From an uncultured Agathobacter sp. (GTDB taxonomy: Bacteria; Bacillota; Clostridia; Lachnospirales; Lachnospiraceae): DNA of 64,000 nucleotides. Positions within the stretch are counted from its first letter, which is position 1. Each line of letters opens with the position of its first letter. Made by a program: the position numbers and the translations under genes. The notes below the pieces were generated by a model that saw only the letters and a list, made by a program, of their open reading frames with translations, was not told where the DNA came from and searched no databases. The stretch lies in assembly GCA_910587655.1 (NCBI GenBank), contig CAJUND010000008.1, forward strand, positions 1 through 64,000, written 5' to 3'. Positions 22,539 through 31,540 of this stretch are shown here, piece by piece.

Positions 22539-24971
22539 TTAAAGCTTCACTCCCCGGACAATCCCGTGCCGCAGTTCGCCATCAATCCAGCTGTCCATAT
22601 CCTCCTTAAAAAACATATATCCTTTCGCAGCCGATGTGTAAAAATGATAATCTTCCAGCAGTCTGCAGATGTCCTTCTCTGCATTTTTGCGGTGATATGC
22701 ACATACGGCGCACTTTACCTTCCTGCTGTTTTCAAGAACCTTTAACGCACCTTTTAAAGCAGGTATCTCGGCTCCCTCCACATCCAGCTTCAGAAAATTA
22801 ATATGTCCTTCCTCAACAAAGCTGTCTATGCTTATATGGTTTTCATCATCCGTATCCCCCAGCATTTTTTCAATAATTACCACCTTGTCCGCCCAAGGTT
22901 CAAATGTTTTGTTTAATGCCTCTATCCACATGTGTTCACATTCAACCAGATAAACCTTTTTTGCCCTGTCAACGATATCCAGGGCAAAATTTCCTTCTGC
23001 GACACCTGCATCTATGACGATATCCCCCTCCTGTACATCAAAATCCCCGTCCAGATACCGGTGCGGGGACTGTAAATCCTGCTCAAGACTTACAAAATTA
23101 ACTGCAGAAAGCACATCTTCCCTTGAATAATCCTTTGGATAATACATCCTCCTGTTATTCCAGAGCGCAAAAAACATCCCTGCCTGCGAATCATACTGGA
23201 CCAGTTCCGGTTTATCACCGGGAACTTTTTCATACTTCTTTGCGAAGTTCTGGTTGTATGCTCCAACACAGCGGCTGGTTTCAATATTTCCCAGGATTTC
23301 AATGATATCCTCATCTGTAGAATTCCGGTAATTAGCCAGCAGTCTCCCTATAAGAATTTCCCCGGCAAATCCGTTCGGCTCCATACTTTCCTTTTTCAGC
23401 AGCCCCTCATCCGCAGATTTTTCTGTTGAAAATTTCTTTACCAGCTCCTCACACGTGGATTCTTTCACTGCAAGTTCTTTCACCAGCTCCCGGTTCTCTT
23501 CCGCAAGCATAAATGAGAGTACATGCATGCACTCCAGATTCAGCAGTTCTGCTGCAAATTCCACCTGCTCTTCCGATAATCCCATCAGAAAATCAAACGC
23601 CTGCTGGGAAATATTTATTTCCGGATAATTTGCACTTATTTTTACATACAGGGAAAGAAACTGCATGTAAAAATACTCAATGTCACATTTTTCTACCTTA
23701 CTGTATAATTTCAGATGCGCCATCATTTCCATCATTTCATTCATGTTATGAATGGCGTCCTGCAGCATCCGGCGGTCATGGAGTTTTTCGTATTTAATCT
23801 GAAGTATTTCACCCGGCTTCCCTCTTTCCGGGGTATCCAGGGAAAAACTCTCCTGCACGTAACGAATCATCTCAAACGTCCTGTGCTGCCATGTCAGTTC
23901 TTTTTCGGCACGCTCTTTTCCCGCCCCTGCTATTTTTTCCGCCTCATCCGGATGTTCCAGCAGCCACTTTACTTTTGCAGGAAGTTCCTCCAGATGTTCC
24001 AGGTTATATAAAACCAGTTCCTTTCCATCCGTAAAATTCTCCCGGATATATATGCTTTCATCCGTAACGGCAACCGTCCCGCTCAGCATTGCAGCTGCGA
24101 TCCGCTCCTGGAACCCGTCCTTAAACCACGGCATAATATTCAGCGAGATTTTTGCATCTGCAACCGCCTTTCTTGCAACATAAAAATCCCCTTTTTCAAT
24201 GATTAAATTTTCTTTTCCTTCCCCTTCAAATTCCTCCCAGCCATTTCCAAATACATGCACCTTAAGTCCGTTTTCCACCAGACTCCTGATCATTCTGTCC
24301 CTGTAATAACACCTGGCATATCTGTCCACCTCACCGAAATCAGCAACCAGTTCATGAAAGCGTTCACGGGTAACCTCTGTATCAAAAAGCTCCAGACAGT
24401 TCTGCAGGCACATTTCCAGATCCTGCTGTGGATTTTCAATAATGCTCTCTGCCAGATACCTGGCAATTTCACTGACGCTTTCATCACATAAAAAAATATC
24501 CCTGTAGGCGTCCTCCGGTTTTCTATAGCTGCCCGTAAAAACAAGATCTCTTGAACGCCGGCTGTATGGTATATACTGTTTGGCAGCCTCGCCGGAAAGC
24601 GGAATGTACTTCACATGTCTGATATTCGGACAGTACTTTCTGACATATGCCTCATGCCGCCGGTCACATACAAAAACAACCGACCTTTCATCCAGACGTG
24701 TCAGCCGGTCCTTGTGTGATGCCGGATGGTCTGTCAGATAAGTAATATACACATCCGAAACCCTTGTCTGCAGCATGGCGTTACATACAAATGTGATATC
24801 TGTTTTTATACTGTTCTGCAGCTGGTTAAACTGAAACCAGAATGACTCGTCCAGACCATCCAGAACACAGGTATGATACCCTGCCATACGGAACCCCGTC
24901 TCAATTTCATCAATATAGTTACGCATGGCACTATACTGTGACTGCCCCTTGATAAGCAAAACATTAGCCAT
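22539..24971 (-). CDS. CgeB-type glycosyltransferase fused to FkbM methyltransferase
   Basis: This 810-residue cytoplasmic protein has three parts. Residues about 1-390 form a GT-B glycosyltransferase of the CgeB/DUF3880 kind, with FGNGWEEFEGE and the C-terminal nucleotide-sugar site SLNIMPWFKDGFQERIAAAMLSGTVAVTDES. Residues about 400-630 are helical and carry no recognised motif. Residues about 640-790 are an FkbM-type SAM methyltransferase (VIDAGVAEGNFALDI, LVECEH, FLKLDVEGAEIPALKG). It probably adds a sugar and methylates the growing glycan. The start at 24971 has AGGAG 8 bases upstream. It is the last gene of the locus. Its first half is closely similar to the C-terminal half of the protein encoded at 34665-36998. 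Confidence 0.8.
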   Translation of the reverse strand: MANVLLIKGQSQYSAMRNYIDEIETGFRMAGYHTCVLDGLDESFWFQFNQLQNSIKTDITFVCNAMLQTRVSDVYITYLTDHPASHKDRLTRLDERSVVFVCDRRHEAYVRKYCPNIRHVKYIPLSGEAAKQYIPYSRRSRDLVFTGSYRKPEDAYRDIFLCDESVSEIARYLAESIIENPQQDLEMCLQNCLELFDTEVTRERFHELVADFGEVDRYARCYYRDRMIRSLVENGLKVHVFGNGWEEFEGEGKENLIIEKGDFYVARKAVADAKISLNIMPWFKDGFQERIAAAMLSGTVAVTDESIYIRENFTDGKELVLYNLEHLEELPAKVKWLLEHPDEAEKIAGAGKERAEKELTWQHRTFEMIRYVQESFSLDTPERGKPGEILQIKYEKLHDRRMLQDAIHNMNEMMEMMAHLKLYSKVEKCDIEYFYMQFLSLYVKISANYPEINISQQAFDFLMGLSEEQVEFAAELLNLECMHVLSFMLAEENRELVKELAVKESTCEELVKKFSTEKSADEGLLKKESMEPNGFAGEILIGRLLANYRNSTDEDIIEILGNIETSRCVGAYNQNFAKKYEKVPGDKPELVQYDSQAGMFFALWNNRRMYYPKDYSREDVLSAVNFVSLEQDLQSPHRYLDGDFDVQEGDIVIDAGVAEGNFALDIVDRAKKVYLVECEHMWIEALNKTFEPWADKVVIIEKMLGDTDDENHISIDSFVEEGHINFLKLDVEGAEIPALKGALKVLENSRKVKCAVCAYHRKNAEKDICRLLEDYHFYTSAAKGYMFFKEDMDSWIDGELRHGIVRGVKL

Positions 24972-25006
24972 TTTTATTTCTCCTGTCATTTATTTTTCCG
25001 GCAGAT

Positions 25007-26305
25007 TTACCAGAGTTCGTCTATCATTGTAATGATTTCCCCAAACGGCATCAGTTTTTCATCTGCCTCCTGCACCCTGTGGTATTTTAAAATCTTTTCC
25101 GCCGTCTCTTTCATCGCGGGAACTGCTGCACGCAGCAGCTGGTTCGCATAAATTACGATATTCACCCCATGCGCCGCCAGTTCCCCCTCTGTTATGGAAT
25201 GAAACGATGTGGGAACAGCCACAAGCGGTGTTTTTTTGTCCTGCATACGGAACCGGTCGCAGAACTCCAGGATTTCCGTTGGATCTTTTTTCCTGCTGTG
25301 AATCATAATCCCGTCCGCCCCTGCATCACAAAATGCCGCCGCACGGGCAAGCGCGTCCTCCATGCCCTGCTCCAGTATCAGGCTCTCTATCCTCGCAATA
25401 ATCATAAAATCATCAGAAAGCTGTGCCTGCTTTCCAGCCCGGATTTTTTTTGCAAAATTTTCTATGCTGTCCTGCGTCTGCTGTGCACCGGTTCCAAAAA
25501 GACTGTTCCTCTTGAGCCCCATCTTGTCCTCAATGATAATTGCTGATACGCCCATCCGTTCCAGCGAACGGACGGTATAAACAAAATGTTCCGTAAGTCC
25601 TCCGGTATCGCCGTCAAATATAATTGGTTTCGTGGTCACTTCCATAACATCGTTAATCGTCCTGAAACGGCTTGTCATGTCCACAAGCTCAATGTCCGGC
25701 TTTCCCTTTTCGGTACTGTCACACAGACTGGAAATCCACATGGCGTCGAACTGGTCCGCCGTCCCGTTTCCGGCAACAACTGTCTTCTCCGCTATAAGAC
25801 CGGTCAGTCCGCTGTGAACCTCAATTGTTTTTACGACGGGAACCAGCTCCAGAAGTCTGCGGAGCCTTGCCCTCCGAAATTCCGGCATCGCCAGTTTTTC
25901 GTTCATCTGCCTGTCGATCTTTTGAATCGTCTGGTTATATGTATACGGAATTTCCACCAGCTTACCGCCGTATTTTTCCAGCAGTTCAAGAATATTTTTC
26001 TTTATCATGTCCATCCCCGGATCACTCCAGTTATTTCCATGAACAATATAATCCGGTCTCAGCTCTTTTACCACTTCATCATACATAATCGTCTTCTGTA
26101 TCACCACGCAGTCCACACCCGGCAGTTCCTCCACCATCTTCACACGCTCCATGGTGGATTTTGTTGGAAAACGGTTATACTTAATCATCTCGGAATCTGT
26201 CAGAATCCCGACCGTCACGCTTCCCAGCCTGCCTGCCTCATGCAGAATATTTAAATGTCCTTCATGTATAATATCAGTACAAAAACACAGATATACTTTT
26301 TGCAT
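25007..26305 (-). CDS. aepX: Phosphoenolpyruvate mutase with N-terminal cytidylyltransferase domain
   Basis: The C-terminal domain (about 160-432) is an isocitrate-lyase-superfamily barrel with the diagnostic PEP mutase motif EDK-x5-NS (EDKMGLKRNS, near residue 257). It also has FDGDTGG. It converts PEP to phosphonopyruvate, the committed step to C-P compounds. The N-terminal domain (1-140) is a nucleotidyltransferase with HEGH (residues 14-17), likely activating a phosphonate with CTP. Such fusions are known in glycan clusters that attach aminoethylphosphonate. I see no phosphonopyruvate decarboxylase or AEP transaminase nearby. The start at 26305 has GGAG 9 bases upstream; 26320 is the alternative. 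Confidence 0.88.
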   Translation of the reverse strand: MQKVYLCFCTDIIHEGHLNILHEAGRLGSVTVGILTDSEMIKYNRFPTKSTMERVKMVEELPGVDCVVIQKTIMYDEVVKELRPDYIVHGNNWSDPGMDMIKKNILELLEKYGGKLVEIPYTYNQTIQKIDRQMNEKLAMPEFRRARLRRLLELVPVVKTIEVHSGLTGLIAEKTVVAGNGTADQFDAMWISSLCDSTEKGKPDIELVDMTSRFRTINDVMEVTTKPIIFDGDTGGLTEHFVYTVRSLERMGVSAIIIEDKMGLKRNSLFGTGAQQTQDSIENFAKKIRAGKQAQLSDDFMIIARIESLILEQGMEDALARAAAFCDAGADGIMIHSRKKDPTEILEFCDRFRMQDKKTPLVAVPTSFHSITEGELAAHGVNIVIYANQLLRAAVPAMKETAEKILKYHRVQEADEKLMPFGEIITMIDELW

Positions 26306-26340
26306 TCCTTTTTTCTCCATTACCCCGGCATGTATATTTT

Positions 26341-29300
26341 CTAATAAACTACCAGGCTTCCTGCATGCCGCATCAGAACATCAAGATAATGTCTGATATC
26401 TGCCGCATCCCTGCATTCATTCCCATCTTTGTCCAATAACCGGCAGGAATATGCTCCCGGCTCAAATCTGCCGTCATATTCCACCATGCCCTCAGACGTA
26501 AAATAGAATTTATAGTCAGGGGACACAACTGCTGCTTCATATGCATCTCCCGGATGGATACTGTCTGTTATGGCATATTCCCGTTTTCTGGTACCGCCAA
26601 AAAAGACCGGAAGATTTCCGTCAATATCCTCATGCTTTAACGGTATTCCCGCCAGTTTACAAAGAACAGGCACATAATCGCAGGTGGACATCAGCTCTTC
26701 GCATACGGTATCTGCAGGAATATCCCCGCCCCGGAACATCATTGCAACCCTGGATCTGCCGTCCGCAAGGAAATGTTCTTCTGCTTCATTGACCAGATAT
26801 CCCTGCCCGTGGTCCCCAAACAGTGAAACAATAATTTCACTGTCACTGTAATTTTCTTCAATATAAGTATACAGTGCATGCAGATGACGGTCAATATATT
26901 TCATCTGTCTGGTATATGCCGCCCGCTTGTTTGGACTGAAGTTCTGTTTTACCGAAGTTTTTCCAGTATCCTCATCCGTTCTGCTTTCCAGCGGAATTTC
27001 TGCCTGAACGGATGCATTCATCGTAAATCCATCCGCAATATTATGCAGTTCCCCAACACACATCCAGATAAACTGGTTCGTCTCTTTCGTCAGTTCCATC
27101 TGGTCTATCACATCCGCTACCACCTGCTCTGTCTTAAAACCTGTATTCTGGTGCTGGTAAACCACCCGGTCCATTCCGCGTCCGTATCCGTATGCCAGGG
27201 AAGACCTCCAGTCCCCGTCTATTTTTGCCGTATAGTATCCGGTCTCATGAAAGTATTCAGCCAGAACCGTAATATCCTCCGGCAGGTTATTGGTAATCTT
27301 ATTGTGAATCACCATATGGTTCGCGGAACCTGCGCCTGTCACATAAGACGCCAGTGACGGCAGTGTCCACTCTCCCGCACTGTAAACGCTGGTACACTGC
27401 ACTCCCTTTTGAAAAAATTTAAACGTATATGGCATCAGTTCGGCAAAATTTTCCTCCCCAAGTACATTTTGTGAAATCCCGTCCACAAATATATTTAATA
27501 CCAGCTTTTTCTGTTCCGGATTCTGGCGGAGTACAATCGGTTTTCCAAAAAGCAGTTCGGATTCTGACTTTATGACAGTATGGGACGGCAGACGGTAATA
27601 ATCAAAATGAACTGCTTTTTTATTCCTGCATAAAAATGACTTTCCGTTACCAGTTATAATTTCATACGGTATCCCCGTGTTTTCCTGCAGAATCGGAAGC
27701 AGGTATTCCGAATCACCGAGCGTTAATTCTTTTGCACGGGTTACTTCCATACACTCAAGTTTTGTGGTTGTCCAGCTGCACTCTTCTTTCCGCAGGCAGA
27801 TATCTTCAGCCCCCACGTCATAATAATATGCATTATATTTCTTATTTCCAAATATGTCTTCATAAACGGTTCCAATCACCTGCTTATAAAACGCACCACG
27901 GTAATAAGTCTGGTCATCCAGTCCGTACGCTGTTTCTTTATGCGCCTCCATAAATTCAATTTCCTTACGGAAGGAATCCGTATCTTCCCCCCGTGCAGAT
28001 AACGATTCATATGTTTCTTTTATCTGTTCATCGAGCCGGTCATACCACGATTCCACGGAGGGAAGTATTTTAAATTCCCTTTGCAGCATCTGCAGAACCG
28101 TATCATATTTTACTGCCTCCGTATAACGCCCCGTCTCTTTGCAGATAAGCCTTGCCAACTGGTTGACGACATAATTATACGGGTTTATCCGAAATGCCTT
28201 TTTAATTGTTTCATACGCTTTTTCCGTCTTCCGGCTTTTTAATAAAAACCATGCCCTGACAGAATATAAATCCAGATCATACGGGTATTTCTTTTCATAT
28301 TCACAAATCCATTTTTCCATATCCGCTGAAGCTGCATCATGCTCTGCTGCACACTTTAGTTTTTTCTTTTCTTCATTCATGCTGTCCCTGCCCAGCCACC
28401 TGTCGCCGCTCCACTGCATTTCAAGCAGCCGCTCCGTCAGCAAATGTCTCAGACCGGCACAGTCCATTTCAGATAACGGACCCGGAAAATGGTTTAAAAA
28501 TTCTATGGCTCCATTCTGCTGAGCAATCCAGCGTTCCCGCATGCTGCACGGTACCGTATCCGTTTCCCCGGATTCAGGACTGCATTTTTTCCATAATACC
28601 AGACTGGACACCACAAAATCCGCATGGGTGCCTGCCAGCATAGCCAGTGCCGCATGCGGATACGCTTCCAGAAACTTATTCTCCTGCTGCGCAGCCAGCT
28701 GCTCCAAAAGCCCCGTGCGCCGGAATAATTCCATATTGCAGGTAATTCCCGTCATGGAACTGAGGTCTGACGCTTTAACAACAGCCTGCTTTCCTTTTTT
28801 ATAAACATCCTCTTTTGCCTGTCCCGGAGCATTCGTCAGGAAAACACCGGCAGATGCATGTGTTTTTAACAGATTAAAATATGTCTCCATCTGCTCCTGG
28901 TCCATCCTGGTTCCGCTTTCAGCCAGCACGGCATAAGCTCCCTTCGCCAGTTCAAGCGCCTTTAACAAACCTTCCCTTTTCCGGCAGTCGGGAAATTCAT
29001 AATATCTGACACGGCTGTCTTTGATCTGCCGGACCTGCCGGTATCCTTCTGTATCATTTGAAGCACCATAATTAAGCACAATAATTTCTATCTCATTATC
29101 ATAAATACTCTGCAGCAGATGCAGTACATGATTATATGCCGCCGTTCCATTGTTACAGCTTAAAATGCATATGGATAAAAAAATATTTTCTCTTTCCGTC
29201 CGTCTGCAGGAAATTCTTTTATTATGTATTTCATAAATCATACCGGAAATGTTTTCGGTCTGTGTACACACAATCTGCTTTGGAAGATAAAACTGTTCAT

Positions 29301-29868
29301 AGTCTTCAAAAAACGCACGCATTACAGTATCATTCTTAAAGCAGATTACCTGGTTCAGGTATAACTCCTGAAACCGCGGCAGCTTTAAAAACGAAGCAAA
29401 TTTTGTTTCCAGCTGTTCATCCAGCAATACGTAAACCGTATGGATATTTTCTTTCATATCCTGCAGCATCTCCCGGATGTCCCAGGTGTCTGCATATAAA
29501 ATATCATGAAATTCTATTTTCTTTCCCTGTACCGGTGTTTCTTCCAGCTCAAATATTCCCCGGAAGCATTCTTCCCCACGGTCAAAAATATAAAACCTGT
29601 TCTCCCTTACCGGAATAAAATCAAGTGTACATTCCTCAAAAGAAAGCTGTGTAAATTCACTGCTGTTTTCCCTGTAATTCTTCCGGAACTCTTCTTCATT
29701 CGGCAGAATAAAACAACTGTACAGCTCCTCCAGAATCTGCTTTCTGTTATATCCCAGATTAAATGCCTGAGTAAAATCCGCCACAGCTTTTTCGTATTCC
29801 CCGTTTGCAAAAAAACCGGTTCCTCTTTTATAGTATAATTCGCCTGCCTGATTCATTGTATCACTCAT
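26341..29868 (-). CDS. TPR/GT2 glycosyltransferase fused to alkaline-phosphatase-superfamily transferase
   Basis: This is a 1175-residue multidomain protein. A tetratricopeptide unit opens it (about 8-45), a GT2-like domain follows (about 225-420, SICILSCNNGTAAYNHVLHLLQSIYDNEIEIIVLNYGAS), and more TPR-like helices lie at about 520-610. The C-terminal third (about 790-1175) is of the sulfatase/phosphoglycerol-transferase type: LNIFVDGIS near 793 with the metal Asp, EWTLPS near 831 with the candidate Thr nucleophile, and LFGDHGQGY near 1018. It has no signal peptide or membrane helix, so it seems cytoplasmic. It sits directly upstream of aepX and could transfer or remove phosphonate or phosphate groups; that is inference. 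The start at 29868 has AGGAG 7 bases upstream. Confidence 0.75.
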   Translation of the reverse strand: MSDTMNQAGELYYKRGTGFFANGEYEKAVADFTQAFNLGYNRKQILEELYSCFILPNEEEFRKNYRENSSEFTQLSFEECTLDFIPVRENRFYIFDRGEECFRGIFELEETPVQGKKIEFHDILYADTWDIREMLQDMKENIHTVYVLLDEQLETKFASFLKLPRFQELYLNQVICFKNDTVMRAFFEDYEQFYLPKQIVCTQTENISGMIYEIHNKRISCRRTERENIFLSICILSCNNGTAAYNHVLHLLQSIYDNEIEIIVLNYGASNDTEGYRQVRQIKDSRVRYYEFPDCRKREGLLKALELAKGAYAVLAESGTRMDQEQMETYFNLLKTHASAGVFLTNAPGQAKEDVYKKGKQAVVKASDLSSMTGITCNMELFRRTGLLEQLAAQQENKFLEAYPHAALAMLAGTHADFVVSSLVLWKKCSPESGETDTVPCSMRERWIAQQNGAIEFLNHFPGPLSEMDCAGLRHLLTERLLEMQWSGDRWLGRDSMNEEKKKLKCAAEHDAASADMEKWICEYEKKYPYDLDLYSVRAWFLLKSRKTEKAYETIKKAFRINPYNYVVNQLARLICKETGRYTEAVKYDTVLQMLQREFKILPSVESWYDRLDEQIKETYESLSARGEDTDSFRKEIEFMEAHKETAYGLDDQTYYRGAFYKQVIGTVYEDIFGNKKYNAYYYDVGAEDICLRKEECSWTTTKLECMEVTRAKELTLGDSEYLLPILQENTGIPYEIITGNGKSFLCRNKKAVHFDYYRLPSHTVIKSESELLFGKPIVLRQNPEQKKLVLNIFVDGISQNVLGEENFAELMPYTFKFFQKGVQCTSVYSAGEWTLPSLASYVTGAGSANHMVIHNKITNNLPEDITVLAEYFHETGYYTAKIDGDWRSSLAYGYGRGMDRVVYQHQNTGFKTEQVVADVIDQMELTKETNQFIWMCVGELHNIADGFTMNASVQAEIPLESRTDEDTGKTSVKQNFSPNKRAAYTRQMKYIDRHLHALYTYIEENYSDSEIIVSLFGDHGQGYLVNEAEEHFLADGRSRVAMMFRGGDIPADTVCEELMSTCDYVPVLCKLAGIPLKHEDIDGNLPVFFGGTRKREYAITDSIHPGDAYEAAVVSPDYKFYFTSEGMVEYDGRFEPGAYSCRLLDKDGNECRDAADIRHYLDVLMRHAGSLVVY

Positions 29869-30400
29869 TTCCATTCTCCTTTAAAAACCAGTCCGCACAA
29901 ACGCCCATAAAAATAATGTCATGATATTTCCCGTTTATTACCACATCCTGCTCAAAATAACCTTCCCTTTTAAATCCCGCCTTTTCGTAACTTCTGGCTG
30001 CACGTACATTATCTGCCAGCACCCGGAGAAATACCTTGTTTAACCTTATGGTACTGAATGCGTAATTTAAGACCAGCTTTGCGGCACCGCTGCCAATTCC
30101 TTTTCCCAGGTAATCTTTTTCCCCGATAAAAATTCCAAACTCTGCTTTACAGTTTACCATATCTATATCACGCAGGTAAACACTGCCAATCCTTTTACGG
30201 TCTTTTTTGTACTCAATAATAAACTGCACCGCTTCACCGGTACGGATTTTGGTTTCCATCCATTTCATCTGGGTCTCCGGTGTAAAATCTTCCTGATATA
30301 TAAACCTCTGTTTTACAAAATCCTGGTTTCTCCATCTGATGATATCCTCTGTATCATCCATGGAAACCGGATACAGGATCATGTTTTCATTTTCAGGCAT
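29861..30400 (-). CDS. GNAT family N-acetyltransferase (RimJ/RimL-like)
   Basis: This 179-residue acetyl-CoA dependent acyltransferase has the conserved GNAT core: WRNQDFVKQRFIY at the N-terminus, RIGSVYLRDID, FGIFIGEKDYLGKGIGSGAAKLVLNYAF with the coenzyme A pyrophosphate loop, and NVRAARSYEKAGFKREGYFEQDV. Its size and sequence resemble sugar N-acetyltransferases such as PseH. Located next to the WecE-like aminotransferase gene, it may acetylate the amino sugar that enzyme would make, but that gene carries a stop codon. Its 3' end overlaps the next gene by 8 bases. Confidence 0.85.
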   Translation of the reverse strand: MPENENMILYPVSMDDTEDIIRWRNQDFVKQRFIYQEDFTPETQMKWMETKIRTGEAVQFIIEYKKDRKRIGSVYLRDIDMVNCKAEFGIFIGEKDYLGKGIGSGAAKLVLNYAFSTIRLNKVFLRVLADNVRAARSYEKAGFKREGYFEQDVVINGKYHDIIFMGVCADWFLKENGNE

Positions 30401-30406
30401 ATTCTG

Positions 30407-31540
30407 CTATTCTCCTTTAAAAAACCGGTGAATCATTTCCGTGATATAAGAAACCTCGGACTCCTTTAATGCATAAAACATGGGCAGACGGATCAGTCTG
30501 TCGCTCTCTGCCGTGGTATATCTGTCCTCTCCGACAAACTCCCCGAATTTTTTACCGGCAGCAGATGTATGCAGCGGCACGTAATGAAACACCGCTTTAA
30601 TTTCATGCCGTTTTAGATATTCCAGCAGCCTTGTCCGCTGCAAAAGATCCTTTACTTTTATATAAAACATATGCGCATTGTGCCGGCAGTCATCCGGTAT
30701 ATACGGCAGCTCCACTTTTCCTTTGTCCTGTAAATCCTCCAGTTCACCGTAATATCTGTTCCACAGTATTAATCTTTTACGGTTAATTTCCTCCGCACAT
30801 TCCAGCTGTGAAAAAAGATATGCAGCATTCATTTCACTCGGAAGATAGGATGAGCCGAAATCCACCCAGCTGTATTTATCCACTTCACCCCTGAAAAACT
30901 GTTTCCTGTTTGTCCCTTTCTCCCGGATGACTTCCGCCCGGTCCCTGTACTTTTTCCGGTTTACAAAAAACAGTCCGCCCTCGCCCATGGTATAATTCTT
31001 GGTTTCATGAAAACTGTATGTTCCAAAATCACCAATGGTTCCCAGCGGTTTTCCTTTATATGCCGACATCATCCCCTACGCTGCATCCTCGGCCACAAGC
31101 AGGCGGTGCCTTTTCGCTATGTCCATAATGGTATCCATTTCGCATCCCACACCGGCATAATGCACGGGAACAACTGCCTTTGTCTTTTCAGTAATGGCAT
31201 TCTCTATCAGCTTTTCATTAATATTCATGGTGTCTTTCCGGATATCCACAAATCTGATTCTGGCTCCCCGCAGTGCAAATGCACAGGCTGTTGAAACAAA
31301 CGTATATGCCGGCATAATTACTTCATCCCCGGATTTTATTTCCATCAGCAGTGCCGCCATTTCCAGCGCATGGGTACATGAAGTGGTAAGCAGCGCCTTT
31401 GTATGATACTGTTCTTCAAACCATTTCGTACACTTTGCAGTAAATGGTCCGTCCCCATTCAGGCAGCGGTTTTTGGCAACAGCCTCTGTAATATATTCAA
31501 TTCCCTTTTTCAAATAAACCGGTTCATTAAAAGGTATCAT
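30407..31540 (-). pseudogene. WecE/RffA-like sugar aminotransferase interrupted by TAG
   Basis: Read through one codon, this is a full-length (about 376-residue) homologue of dTDP-4-amino-4,6-dideoxygalactose transaminase. From memory it aligns closely with E. coli WecE: MIPFNEPVYL, GDEVIMPAYTFVSTACAFALRGARIRFVDIRKDTMNI, VPVHYAGVGCEMDTIMDIAKRHRLLVAEDAA, then the lysine loop SFHETKNYTMGEGG with K181. At codon 155 (31076-31078) the frame has TAG where the family has Gln (DAAQG); all flanking sequence stays in frame, so it is a point change (CAG to TAG). Translation could restart at ATG 31072, but the fragments would split the PLP fold. A sequencing error is not excluded. Confidence 0.85.

Noticed and set aside
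29861..31072. Separate 221-codon aminotransferase gene starting at 31072
   Set aside because: This fragment is in the same frame as the upstream 154 codons and lacks the N-terminal part of the PLP fold. It is the second half of one interrupted gene.
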